Of a stretch of 23,282 bases of DNA, positions 15,522 through 23,209 are shown piece by piece. A program made the position numbers and the translations under genes. The notes beneath the pieces were generated by a model. That model was not told the DNA's origin, searched no databases, and was given only the letters and a program-made list of their open reading frames with translations. Location: positions 1-23,282 of the forward strand of contig CAMCBY010000016.1 in the NCBI GenBank assembly GCA_945873015.1, in the 5' to 3' direction. Position 1 is the first letter of the stretch; every line of letters begins with the position of its first letter. This stretch comes from Klebsiella pneumoniae. GTDB lineage: Bacteria; Pseudomonadota; Gammaproteobacteria; Ga0077536.

Positions 15522-16181
15522 TCAGCGCAGGGTCTCTACGCCGGTATCGGTTCCGATCAGCAGCACATCAGCGGGGCGTCGCGCGAACAGACCGTTGGTC
15601 ACCACGCCCGGAATATTATTGATGGCTTCTTCCAGGGCGACCGGATTGTCGATAGCGAGATTGTGCACATCCAGAATCAGATTGCCGTTATCGGTGGTAA
15701 ATCCTGCGCGCCATTCCGGGGCGCCGCCGAGCTTGACCAGTTCGCGCGCGACAAAACTGCGTGCCATCGGGATGACCTCAACCGGCAGCGGGAAGGCACC
15801 CAGCCGCGCCACGAGCTTGGAGTCATCCATGATGCATACAAATTTGATGCTGGCCTGGGCGACGATTTTCTCGCGCGTCAGCGCGCCACCGCCGCCCTTG
15901 ATGAGATGTCGATGACGATTGGCTTCATCGGCTCCATCGACATACACCGGAATATCGCTGACCGCGTTCAAATCCAGGACCTGAATGCCGTGGCCGCGCA
16001 AGCGCGCCGCGCTCGCTTCCGAACTCGCCACCGCAGCGTTGATGCGCGACTTCATCGAGGCCAGAGCGTCGATGAAGTAGTTGGCGGTGCTGCCGGTGCC
16101 GACGCCGACGATGTCATCGTCCATTACATAGGCTAAAGCCGCTTCGGCCGCCGCCCGTTTCTTGTCGTCCTGCCCCGCCAT
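15522..16181 (-). CDS. rpiA: Ribose-5-phosphate isomerase A
   Basis: Interconverts ribose-5-phosphate and ribulose-5-phosphate in the pentose phosphate pathway. The 219 residues equal E. coli RpiA in length. Visible motifs: GVGTGST (26-32, phosphate binding), VDGADEAN with D82 and D85, and IKGGGGALTREK with K95 and the catalytic base E104. The C-terminus has the family end VTNGLFARRPADVLLIGTDTGVE. The start at 16181 lies 59 bp from the divergent ilvA. This neighbourhood (rpiA divergent from ilvA) recurs in proteobacteria. DUF2905 follows downstream. Confidence 0.97.
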   Translation of the reverse strand: MAGQDDKKRAAAEAALAYVMDDDIVGVGTGSTANYFIDALASMKSRINAAVASSEASAARLRGHGIQVLDLNAVSDIPVYVDGADEANRHRHLIKGGGGALTREKIVAQASIKFVCIMDDSKLVARLGAFPLPVEVIPMARSFVARELVKLGGAPEWRAGFTTDNGNLILDVHNLAIDNPVALEEAINNIPGVVTNGLFARRPADVLLIGTDTGVETLR

Positions 16182-16240
16182 GACTGTGTCAACTCCGCAT
16201 AAGAATCGGTTTTGGAAGGCGCAAATGTTATCTTAAGGCC

Positions 16241-17755
16241 ATGCTCGATAACTATGTGAAGATGATCCTGCGTGCGCCGGTCTATGACGTCGCGCGCGAA
16301 ACTCCGCTCGAAGTGGCGCCCGCCATTTCCCGCCGTCTCGGCAATAACGTATTGCTGAAACGCGAAGACATGCAGCCGGTGTTCTCCTACAAGATTCGCG
16401 GCGCCTACAATCTCATGGTCTCGCTAAGCGCCGAGGAACTGGCCAATGGTGTGATTACCGCCTCGGCCGGCAATCATGCCCAGGGTGTGGCCCTCGCCGC
16501 CGCCAAGCTCGGCACGCGCGCGACCATCGTCATGCCCAAGACCACACCCGAGATCAAAATCGAATCGGTGCGGCGTTTGGGCGCCGATATCGTGTTGCAC
16601 GGTAACACCTATGACGAAGCGAGCGATCACGCACACAAACTCGCCGAGAGCCGCGCCCAGACCTATATCCCGCCGTTCGATCATCCTTTGGTGATCGCCG
16701 GCCAGGGCACGGTCGCGATGGAAATCCTGCGCCAGCATCCGCGCCAGCTCGGCGCGATTTTTGTGCCGGTCGGTGGTGGTGGGCTGATTGCCGGTGTGGC
16801 GGCCTACGTGAAGGCGCTGGCACCCGAGATTCTGGTGATCGGCGTTGAGGCCGATGAAGCTGCCTGTATGAAGGCCGCGCTCGACGCAGGTGAACGGGTG
16901 GTGCTGGAACGTATCGGCATCTTTGCCGACGGCGCCGCCGTGCGTCAGGCCGGGGTCGAGAATTTCCGTATCGCGCGCGAACTGGTCGACGAAGTGCTGA
17001 CGGTGACGATAGACGAGATCTGCGCGGCGGTGAAAGACATCTTCGAAGACACCCGTGCGATTGCCGAGCCGGCTGGTGCGCTGGCGCTGGCCGGGCTCAA
17101 ACAATACGTCAAACGCGAAGGCACACGTGATCAGAACCTGGTGGCCATCCTGAGTGGTGCCAACGTCAATTTCGACCGCCTGCGCCACATCGCTGAACTT
17201 GCCGAACTCGGAGAGCAGCGCGAAGTCCTGGTCGGCGCGACCATCCCGGAGCGGCCCGGCAGCTTCCGCGAGTTCTGCCATGCACTCGGCCCGCGCCTGA
17301 TTACTGAATTTAATTATCGTTACAGCGATGACGCCAAGGCCACCGTGTTTGCCGGCGTACAGGTGCGCGACCGCGCCACAGAACGCCATACCCTGATCGC
17401 CAACCTGCGCGACAAGGGCTACCAGCCCATCGACATGACCGACGATGATGTGGCCAAGATGCATGTACGCTTCATGGTCGGCGGCCATGGCAGCGGCGTA
17501 GTGGACGAGCGTTTGCTGCGCTTCGAATTTCCCGAGCGGCCCGGCGCCTTGCTGCGTTTTCTGACCCACATCGGCGAACGCTGGAACATTACCCTGTTCC
17601 ACTACCGCAATCACGGCGCCGCCTATGGCCGTGTGCTGATGGGCATACAGGTGCCGCAGGCGGACTACGCCGCGTTCGAAACCACCATCCGCGAACTCGA
17701 CATGCGTTTCGAGGATGAAACCGACAATCCCGCCTACCGGCTGTTTCTGAAATGA
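16241..17755 (+). CDS. ilvA: Threonine dehydratase, biosynthetic (IlvA)
   Basis: PLP enzyme that deaminates threonine to 2-oxobutyrate, the committed step of isoleucine synthesis. The 504-residue protein has a fold-type II catalytic domain (about 1-320) with the PLP lysine K51 in FSYKIRGAYN, the SAGNHAQG loop and the phosphate-binding GGGGLIAG. Two C-terminal ACT-like regulatory domains follow (about 330-405 and 420-504; note PERPGSFREFCHAL and PERPGALLRFLTHIGERWNITLFHYRNHG). Full length and paired ACT-like domains mark it as the isoleucine-inhibited biosynthetic form, not the catabolic TdcB. AAGG lies just before ATG. Its stop overlaps the start of the aldolase gene (ATGA). No leader peptide or attenuator was seen in the 59-bp upstream gap. 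Confidence 0.97.
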   Translation: MLDNYVKMILRAPVYDVARETPLEVAPAISRRLGNNVLLKREDMQPVFSYKIRGAYNLMVSLSAEELANGVITASAGNHAQGVALAAAKLGTRATIVMPKTTPEIKIESVRRLGADIVLHGNTYDEASDHAHKLAESRAQTYIPPFDHPLVIAGQGTVAMEILRQHPRQLGAIFVPVGGGGLIAGVAAYVKALAPEILVIGVEADEAACMKAALDAGERVVLERIGIFADGAAVRQAGVENFRIARELVDEVLTVTIDEICAAVKDIFEDTRAIAEPAGALALAGLKQYVKREGTRDQNLVAILSGANVNFDRLRHIAELAELGEQREVLVGATIPERPGSFREFCHALGPRLITEFNYRYSDDAKATVFAGVQVRDRATERHTLIANLRDKGYQPIDMTDDDVAKMHVRFMVGGHGSGVVDERLLRFEFPERPGALLRFLTHIGERWNITLFHYRNHGAAYGRVLMGIQVPQADYAAFETTIRELDMRFEDETDNPAYRLFLK

Positions 17756-18420
17756 GCGCAAGCTTGCGCGAAGCGCTGTGCGCGGCGAGTCGAAGTCTCG
17801 AACAGTTCGGGCTCAATTGCGGCACCGCCGGCAATTTGAGCGTGCGCGTCGAGAACGGTTTCCTGGTCACGCCGAGTGGCGTCAAACCCGCGGCGCTCAC
17901 GCCGGCCGCGATTGTCGCGATGGGGCTGGACGGTTCGATCACTGACCCGCGGCAGCAGCCGTCCAGCGAGTGGCGTTTCCATCGTGATATCTACCTCGCG
18001 CGTGACGATGCCGACGCGGTGGTGCATGTACATTCACCCTACGCCACCGCGCTCGCCTGTCAGCGGCGCGACATTCCCGGCTTTCATTACATGATTGCCA
18101 AGGCCGGCGGCGATTCGATTCGCTGTGGAACCTACGCGACCTTTGGCACCCAAGCCCTGTCCGACGCGGCGCTGCTGGCACTGACCGGACGCCAGGCCTG
18201 TCTGCTTGCCAACCATGGCATGATTGCCCTGGGTGTCAGCCTCGACAAGGCGCTCGACATGACCCGTGAAGTGGAAGAGCTCGCCAGGCAATACGCACTG
18301 GCCTTGAGTTGCGGCACGCCGGTATTGTTGAGTGCGGAAGAGATGCGCGACGCGCTGGAACGATTCAAGACTTACGGAGGGCGCGATGGCCAAGAGCAAA
18401 CAAGTCCCGGCGGCGGTTGA
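17752..18420 (+). CDS. Class II aldolase/adducin family protein (FucA-like)
   Basis: A 222-residue zinc aldolase-type protein. The metal and catalytic residues match L-fuculose-1-phosphate aldolase in identity and numbering: E73 (SSEWRFH), H92 and H94 (VHVHSPYA) and H155 (ANHGMIALG). The phosphate-binding GTAGNLSVR and TPSGVKP segments are also present. It should therefore cleave or form a carbon-carbon bond in a phosphorylated keto-sugar, but the substrate cannot be told. It may act on fuculose-, rhamnulose- or 5-deoxyribulose-1-phosphate. The start overlaps the ilvA stop by four bases, with no separate ribosome-binding site. The last twelve codons (ending GQEQTSPGGG) overlap the next gene and look unconserved. 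No sugar kinase, isomerase or transporter gene is nearby. Confidence 0.85.
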   Translation: MSASLREALCAASRSLEQFGLNCGTAGNLSVRVENGFLVTPSGVKPAALTPAAIVAMGLDGSITDPRQQPSSEWRFHRDIYLARDDADAVVHVHSPYATALACQRRDIPGFHYMIAKAGGDSIRCGTYATFGTQALSDAALLALTGRQACLLANHGMIALGVSLDKALDMTREVEELARQYALALSCGTPVLLSAEEMRDALERFKTYGGRDGQEQTSPGGG

Positions 18421-18850
18421 AGAATTCCGCCAGCGCCCGCTGTTTCATCTGGCCTTCCGGGTGAACGACCTGACGGCGACGCGCAATTTTTATGTCGACG
18501 TACTCGGTTGTCGGGTCGGGCGCAGCAGTGCAACCTGGATAGACTTCGATTTTTTCGGCTATCAGATCTCGGCCCATTGTCTGGGCCCGGATGTGCCGTC
18601 ACCGACCAACCAGGTCGATGGCCATGACATCCCCATCCCGCATTTCGGTCTCATCATGAGCTGGGAAGACTGGCACCGCGCGGTCGATCACATGAACTAC
18701 ATCGGCGTGACCTTCCGCGTCGCGCCGCACATCCGTTTCAAGGACGAGGCTGGCGAACAAGCGACGTTCTTTCTCGAAGACCCGTCCGGCAATTGCCTTG
18801 AATTCAAGGCCTTCAAGAATATCGAGGACGTGTTCGCGACCACCCGGTAG
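18386..18850 (+). CDS. VOC (glyoxalase/dioxygenase fold) family protein
   Basis: A 154-residue protein of the vicinal-oxygen-chelate fold with two beta-alpha-beta-beta-beta modules. The likely metal ligands are in the expected places: H21 (PLFHLAFRVNDL), H86 (IPIPHFGLIMSW) and E139 (GNCLEFKAF). The stretch WIDFDFFGYQISAHCLG is typical of an uncharacterised dioxygenase-like subgroup; the reaction is unknown. GGAGG (18376-18380) directly precedes the ATG at 18386 and fixes this start. That places the first 35 bases inside the aldolase gene in another frame. It is the third gene of an ilvA-aldolase-VOC run. Its TAG stop lies in the first bases of the inverted-repeat element that follows. Confidence 0.87.
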   Translation: MAKSKQVPAAVEEFRQRPLFHLAFRVNDLTATRNFYVDVLGCRVGRSSATWIDFDFFGYQISAHCLGPDVPSPTNQVDGHDIPIPHFGLIMSWEDWHRAVDHMNYIGVTFRVAPHIRFKDEAGEQATFFLEDPSGNCLEFKAFKNIEDVFATTR

Positions 18851-19033
18851 CTGCGAATTGATTCGCACATTCGTGCCCTGGATTGAGCGCCACGACAGGG
18901 CATGAATGCCAGGCTGAAGCTTGACCCACAAAGATTCACAAGCCAGCTACTGTGGGTCAGGCTTCAGCCTGACATTCAATGGAATGGCAAATGGCAGACC
19001 ACGGCTTGAATGTGCGAATGAATTCGCACCTAC
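18847..19033. repeat. Nested inverted-repeat (REP/MITE-like) element between convergent genes
   Basis: About 187 bp built almost wholly of paired arms. The outer arms, 18847-18872 and the complement of 19008-19033, match at 24 of 26 positions (both GTAG.TGCGAATT.ATTCGCACATTC). Each outer arm is itself palindromic; the right one is GTGCGAATGAATTCGCAC (19012-19029). Inside lies a long hairpin, 18903-18930 paired with 18951-18978, with mismatches only at 18909/18972 and at one base pair in the stem. A smaller hairpin pairs TGCCCTG (18874-18880) with CAGGGCA (18896-18902). AATGGCA is doubled at 18983-18996. No open frame is present. No target-site duplication was seen. It probably acts as a two-way transcription barrier. 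Confidence 0.85.
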
Positions 19034-19821
19034 GAGAAAAACAATTCCTGTAAACGCGCGCCCGGATCCTCGGCGCGCATGAATGCCTCACCAACCAGAA
19101 ACGCGTTGACCGATTGATCGCGCAAACGCCGCACGTCTTCCACCGTATTGATGCCCGACTCGGTGATGACGAAGCGGTCACTCGGAATGTCTTTCAACAA
19201 TCCAATGGTGGTGTTGATATCGGTGACAAAACGTTTCAGGTCACGATTGTTGATGCCAATCATGGGCGTGCGCAGGCGCAGCGCACGTTCGAGTTCGGTG
19301 CGGTCGTGTACTTCGGTCAGTACATCCAGGCCATATTCGTGGGCAGTACGTGCCAGTTCGTCCATCTGGCCGTCTTCGAGACAGGCCACTATCAGCAAGA
19401 TGCAGTCGGCGCCGAGCGCACGCGCTTCGACAATCTGATAGGGGTCCACCATAAAATCCTTGCGGATGACCGGCAGGCTGCAGGCCGCGCGCGCGGCCTG
19501 CAGATGTTCATCGCTGCCCTGGAAAAACCGCTCGTCGGTCAACACCGACAAACAGGCCGCACCGCCGCGCTCATAACTCGCCGCAATCGCGGCCGGCTCG
19601 AAGTGTTCACGTATCACACCCTTGCTGGGGGAGGCCTTCTTGCACTCCGCAATCACGCCCGGCAGGCCCGCTTGTACTTTGTTGACCAGCGCATTGAAAA
19701 AGCCGCGGGTGGGCGAGGCGCCGCGCGCCGCGGCATCCACTTGCGCCAACGAGCGCAGCGCCTTGCGTGCCGCAACCTCGGTTTTTTTATGCGCTACGAT
19801 TTCGGTCAGGATGTCGCTCAT
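19030..19821 (-). CDS. trpC: Indole-3-glycerol phosphate synthase (TrpC)
   Basis: Closes the indole ring from CdRP in tryptophan synthesis. The 263-residue TIM barrel is the single-function form, with no TrpF fused. Visible: MSDILTEIVAHKKTEVAARK, the catalytic VIAECKKASPSKG (E59 and K61), VIRKDF with K121, DVLTEVHD, INNRDL and ITESGI, all expected active-site stretches. It is the last gene of trpG-trpD-trpC, 15 bp after trpD. Its TAG stop codon is part of the outer arm of the inverted-repeat element, so the element ends exactly at the reading frame. trpF, trpB and trpA are not in the window. Confidence 0.97.
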   Translation of the reverse strand: MSDILTEIVAHKKTEVAARKALRSLAQVDAAARGASPTRGFFNALVNKVQAGLPGVIAECKKASPSKGVIREHFEPAAIAASYERGGAACLSVLTDERFFQGSDEHLQAARAACSLPVIRKDFMVDPYQIVEARALGADCILLIVACLEDGQMDELARTAHEYGLDVLTEVHDRTELERALRLRTPMIGINNRDLKRFVTDINTTIGLLKDIPSDRFVITESGINTVEDVRRLRDQSVNAFLVGEAFMRAEDPGARLQELFFS

Positions 19822-19836
19822 GGGCGGATTGCTCGT

Positions 19837-20862
19837 TCAATGTTTGGGAAAGGTGTTGGTATGAGCGACGAAACGCGCAAAACATTCGCGCGCCGCGCCG
19901 CTTGCCAGCACTTCGCGGGCCCGCTCTAAACCACCCGCGAGGTCGGGGGCGAGACCCGCAAGATAAATCGCAGCGCCGGCGTTCAGCGCCACGATGTCGC
20001 GCGCCGGGCCGGGTTGGTTGTCATATACCGCACGGATATGCTCGAGGCTCGCCTGCGGATTTTTGGCCGCCAGGCTCGCGAGCGGCTGAAAGGGGATACC
20101 AAGCTCACGCGGGTCGATGACAAAACTCGTCACCACGCCATCGCGCAGTTCGGCCGCGTGGGTCAAGGCACCGATACTGATTTCGTCCATGCCATCTTCG
20201 GCGCACACCACCATCGCGCGCGCCACGCCCAAGCGACGCAATACTTCCGCCGCACGCGTCACCCACGATACGTCATACACACCCATCAACTGCACCGAGG
20301 CATTGGCCGGATTGGTCAAGGGACCGAGCACATTAAAGAGCGTACGTGTGCCGAGTTCGCGGCGTGGCACCGCGGCATGACGGGTGGCACCGTGATGACT
20401 CGGCGCAAACATGAAACCGACCCCGACCGCGCGGACACAATCTGCCACTTCTTTTGGCAACAGGTCGATACGCGCGCCGGCCGCTTCCAGCACGTCGGCG
20501 CTGCCGCTCGAACCCGAAGCCGCACGGTTGCCGTGTTTGGCGATATGTCCGCCGGCGGCGGCGGTCACAAACGCGGCAGCGGTCGAGATATTGAACGTGC
20601 CGATACCATCGCCGCCGGTGCCGCAGGTGTCAATGAGCGGCGTGATGCCGACCTCGACATGCTGTGCAAGTTCGCGCATGACGCTCGCAGCGGCGGCGAT
20701 TTCATCGATGGTCTCACCCTTCATGCGCAGCGCAATCAGCAACCCGGCAATCTGCGCCGGTGTTGCGTCACCACTCATGATCGTGCGCATAACGCTTTGC
20801 ATATCGTCGAAACTCAAGTCATGGCGGTCCACGACCAGACGGATGGCAGCCTGGATTTGCAT
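19837..20862 (-). CDS. trpD: Anthranilate phosphoribosyltransferase (TrpD)
   Basis: Transfers phosphoribose from PRPP to anthranilate. The 341-residue protein is the single-function form. Motifs: CGTGGDG (80-86, PRPP/metal binding), FNISTAAA, KHGNRAASGSSGSAD (from 109), FMFAPSHHGATRHAAVPRRELGTRTLFNVLGPLTNPA and the acidic EDGMDEIS. The ATG at 20862 is chosen because MQIQAAIRLVVDRHDLS fits the family start and GAGG stands six bases upstream. The frame is open 54 bases further, but those codons lie inside trpG. The gap to trpG is seven bases. This trpG-trpD-trpC order is the Pseudomonas-type arrangement. Confidence 0.97.
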   Translation of the reverse strand: MQIQAAIRLVVDRHDLSFDDMQSVMRTIMSGDATPAQIAGLLIALRMKGETIDEIAAAASVMRELAQHVEVGITPLIDTCGTGGDGIGTFNISTAAAFVTAAAGGHIAKHGNRAASGSSGSADVLEAAGARIDLLPKEVADCVRAVGVGFMFAPSHHGATRHAAVPRRELGTRTLFNVLGPLTNPANASVQLMGVYDVSWVTRAAEVLRRLGVARAMVVCAEDGMDEISIGALTHAAELRDGVVTSFVIDPRELGIPFQPLASLAAKNPQASLEHIRAVYDNQPGPARDIVALNAGAAIYLAGLAPDLAGGLERAREVLASGAARECFARFVAHTNTFPKH

Positions 20863-20869
20863 AAGAACC

Positions 20870-21463
20870 TCAGGCGCCCGCGCGGCCGAGCTTGAAGAAA
20901 TTTTCCAGCAGGGCATGCCCGTGGTCAGTCAGGATGGACTCGGGGTGGAACTGCACGCCGTGTACCGCCAGCGTCTTGTGCGCAAGCCCCATGATCTCAT
21001 CAAAACCACCGTCCTCATCTTCGGTCCAGGCGGTGATCTCAAGACACTCAGGCAAGCTCGCGCGCTCGGCCACCAGCGAGTGGTAACGGGTGGCGGTGAA
21101 CGGGTTTTCGAGACTGCGAAATACACTGGTGCCGTGATGGTGGATGAGCGAGGTCTTGCCATGCATCACGCGTTTGGCGTGAACCACCCGCCCACCAAAG
21201 GCCTGGGCGATGCTCTGATGCCCTAAGCACACGCCGAGTATCGGAAATTCCCCTGCCAATTCGCGCACCACGGCAAGCGAAATGCCGGCCTGGTCAGGGC
21301 TGCACGGCCCGGGCGAGATGATGATGAATTCCGGCGCCATGGCGCGGATGTCGTCGAGACTTATGGCATCGTTACGCTCGACGCGCACCTCCTGACCCAA
21401 TTCCCCGCAGTACTGCACGAGGTTGTAGGTGAAGGAGTCGTAGTTGTCGATCATGAGCAGCAT
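20870..21463 (-). CDS. trpG: Anthranilate synthase glutaminase component (TrpG)
   Basis: Class I glutamine amidotransferase that supplies ammonia to TrpE; homologues can also serve PabB in folate synthesis. The 197-residue protein has MLLMIDNYDSFTYNLVQY at its N-terminus, the oxyanion SPGPCSPDQAG, the nucleophile C79 in GVCLGHQSIAQAFGG, and the His/Glu dyad in VQFHPESILTDHG. The ATG at 21463 is preferred because it gives the usual MLLMIDNYDSF start with AGGA upstream; ATG 21454 is the alternative. trpE is not adjacent: upstream are 237 bases without a gene, then an unrelated oxidoreductase. The trp promoter should therefore lie in 21464-21700. No leader peptide or Trp-codon run was found. Confidence 0.95.
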   Translation of the reverse strand: MLLMIDNYDSFTYNLVQYCGELGQEVRVERNDAISLDDIRAMAPEFIIISPGPCSPDQAGISLAVVRELAGEFPILGVCLGHQSIAQAFGGRVVHAKRVMHGKTSLIHHHGTSVFRSLENPFTATRYHSLVAERASLPECLEITAWTEDEDGGFDEIMGLAHKTLAVHGVQFHPESILTDHGHALLENFFKLGRAGA

Positions 21464-21700
21464 AGCGCGGGAATCCTTTTGCAAACCCTGGGTTTATCAC
21501 CAGACACGGCTTCTCGATACCCGCTCGGGCAGACGCTGTCTCTTGCGCTACCCACGGCCGCCCGACCAAAACAATCCGACTCTTGAGAACTAGAAGCACC
21601 GGGGCGGTATTTTCCCCCAGAACGGGCCGGCATTGCATCACCGGCTCAGGCGCGAATGAGTCCGCGCGGAAGAATCACTTCGCGCCCGACCCGGGCGAGC
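21464..21700. other. Non-coding gap upstream of trpG
   Basis: About 237 bases with no credible gene. It must hold the trpG promoter on the minus strand and the 3' end of the monooxygenase-like transcript. I could not identify a well-spaced -35/-10 pair or a T-tailed hairpin. A degenerate dyad GCGCGAATGAGTCCGCGC lies near 21650; it loosely recalls the outer-arm motif of the repeat element at 19.0 kb but is too diverged to call. Confidence 0.4.
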
Positions 21701-23209
21701 TTAAGCCGCCCCCTGGCGGCCTGATGCTGCAGCGTGTTTCAACACCCCGCAACGCAGCGCATGCCTGGCGGCGAGGCGATCGAGCGTGCGCTGGAAATGG
21801 GCAATGTAGGCCGCCCCGTTGCGCTTCAGACGCAGCGCGTTCAGCAGCCGGCGCGGCAGCGGATACCAGCGATCGAAATCGAGCCCGCAGTGGTCTATCA
21901 CACTGAACGGCGTGGCGTTCACGATCAGCATGGTGTTCAGCAGGATTTGCACCATGGCTGCATAGGGCGCCGCGACCTTGTTGGTTCGAAACAGGGTCTC
22001 CTGGTCCATCTCGTAGAGCGGCAGTGTGTCGAGCTTGCCGAGATACAGAAGGTGCACGAGGAAATAGGCGGCGAAGGTGGTCAGGATATGGATGGCCGAG
22101 GTCGGTTGTACCGATACCACACAGCCATGGTCGGAGCGATAGGGTTCATAGTCGTGCGCCACGCGCATGACATAACCGGTGCAGTTGACGAATACCGTGC
22201 CGGGCGCCACCCGGCGCGTGGCACCGCTGCGCAGGCGCATGGTCGGCACACAGTCGATGTCGACCACGTCTTCCACATAGTCTTCGATAGTGCCGGCGAT
22301 GCCGCGCGCGATAAAGGCATTTTCTTCCTCGGACAACAGACCAAGCACAAAATGCTCGTAATTCGCGCCGAGGCTGACCGCATAACGGTCACGAAAGTGA
22401 TCGCGCACTTGCGCTTCGTTATCGCCATCGAAACGCAGCGCCAGATCGAGAAACATGTCCAGCGTGGTATGGCCGCCCCACCAGCGCGCGAGCCCCGCCG
22501 GGAAAGCTTTGTTGCGGTTGGTAAACAGCGTGCCCTTGCCGACCACGATATGCACCTCGCGAGCGGGGAAACGCGCCAGCAGGTGATGGGCGGTATCCAT
22601 GCCGGTCTTGCCGCCCCCAATGACATACACCGGCGCCACGGAAGGCGCGAACAAGGCCTCATCCTGCGGTGCCAGCGATACGAGCTGCGTGCTGCTGAAG
22701 GTCAGCGGCGCATTCTCCGGAATGCGAAAACCAAAAGCTTTGACACAATGGTCGGCACGAATGCGCAGCGGGCGACCGCCGCCAGTCAGCGGCGCGATAT
22801 CGACATTCACATGCCACACACCCGCTTCCTGCGCTTCTTCATGGCCGAGATAGTCGTAGCCGTAATACTCGACGAGGGTGACGCGCTGGCGCAGTTCAGC
22901 CAGGCAATGGGCGAAGTGGGCCAGCACTTCCTGGCGCGTCGCGAGATGCGCCGGTGGCTGGCCGAGGGTCCACGGGATATCGCCGGCCGTGAACATCGGG
23001 TGCGGCTGATGCAGGCGCACGTAGTCGTAGGTCTCGGTCCACATGCCGCCGGCGCGCATATGGCGCTCGACAAGGAGCACTTTGTCGGTCGGCTTGAGAT
23101 AGCGGCTCGCCGCATACAACGCGTTCAGACCGGCAATACCAGCGCCGACAATGACCAGCGCACAGCGTTGCATGTCCAACACAGTGGTCGCTTCAGTCTG
23201 GGTCGTCAT
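21701..23209 (-). CDS. FAD/NAD(P)-dependent flavoprotein, monooxygenase-like, substrate unknown
   Basis: A 502-residue two-dinucleotide-domain flavoprotein. The FAD-binding Rossmann motif GAGIAG is at 22-27, with E48 ending the second strand and a GGMW motif at 54-57, as in flavin-containing monooxygenases. The NAD(P)H-binding motif GGGKTG is at 198-203, and FVNCTGY resembles the later ATG-type motif. The full FMO/Baeyer-Villiger fingerprint is not present, so the exact class is open. The C-terminal region (about 390-502) has hydrophobic stretches (ILTTFAAYFLVHLLYLG, MVQILLNTMLIVNATPF) that could touch a membrane. The ATG at 23209 has GAGGGAA upstream; the longer frame to 23266 is disfavoured. 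It stands alone, with no partner gene, upstream of trpG. Confidence 0.82.
   Translation of the reverse strand: MTTQTEATTVLDMQRCALVIVGAGIAGLNALYAASRYLKPTDKVLLVERHMRAGGMWTETYDYVRLHQPHPMFTAGDIPWTLGQPPAHLATRQEVLAHFAHCLAELRQRVTLVEYYGYDYLGHEEAQEAGVWHVNVDIAPLTGGGRPLRIRADHCVKAFGFRIPENAPLTFSSTQLVSLAPQDEALFAPSVAPVYVIGGGKTGMDTAHHLLARFPAREVHIVVGKGTLFTNRNKAFPAGLARWWGGHTTLDMFLDLALRFDGDNEAQVRDHFRDRYAVSLGANYEHFVLGLLSEEENAFIARGIAGTIEDYVEDVVDIDCVPTMRLRSGATRRVAPGTVFVNCTGYVMRVAHDYEPYRSDHGCVVSVQPTSAIHILTTFAAYFLVHLLYLGKLDTLPLYEMDQETLFRTNKVAAPYAAMVQILLNTMLIVNATPFSVIDHCGLDFDRWYPLPRRLLNALRLKRNGAAYIAHFQRTLDRLAARHALRCGVLKHAAASGRQGAA

Noticed and set aside
15229..15915. 228-codon plus-strand frame overlapping the tatC end, DUF2905 and rpiA
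   Set aside because: It crosses three recognised genes, is rich in Ser/Thr/Arg, has no ribosome-binding site and matches no known fold.
16182..16240. TTGACA-like hexamer on the minus strand beside the rpiA start
   Set aside because: It is only five bases from the start codon, so a matching -10 would fall inside rpiA; it cannot drive rpiA.
16424..17761. 445-codon open frame on the minus strand opposite ilvA
   Set aside because: It is antisense to an unambiguous ilvA with complete motifs. Its composition (rich in His, Gln, Gly, Val) is typical of GC-rich shadow frames, and it resembles no family I know.
20014..20895. 293-codon plus-strand open frame opposite trpD
   Set aside because: TrpD motifs on the minus strand are complete; the plus-strand frame is a GC-rich shadow, as are those at 19114-19929 and 20411-21226.
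21464..21700. trp leader peptide or attenuator upstream of trpG
   Set aside because: No short frame with clustered Trp codons and no alternative hairpins with a T-run were recognised.
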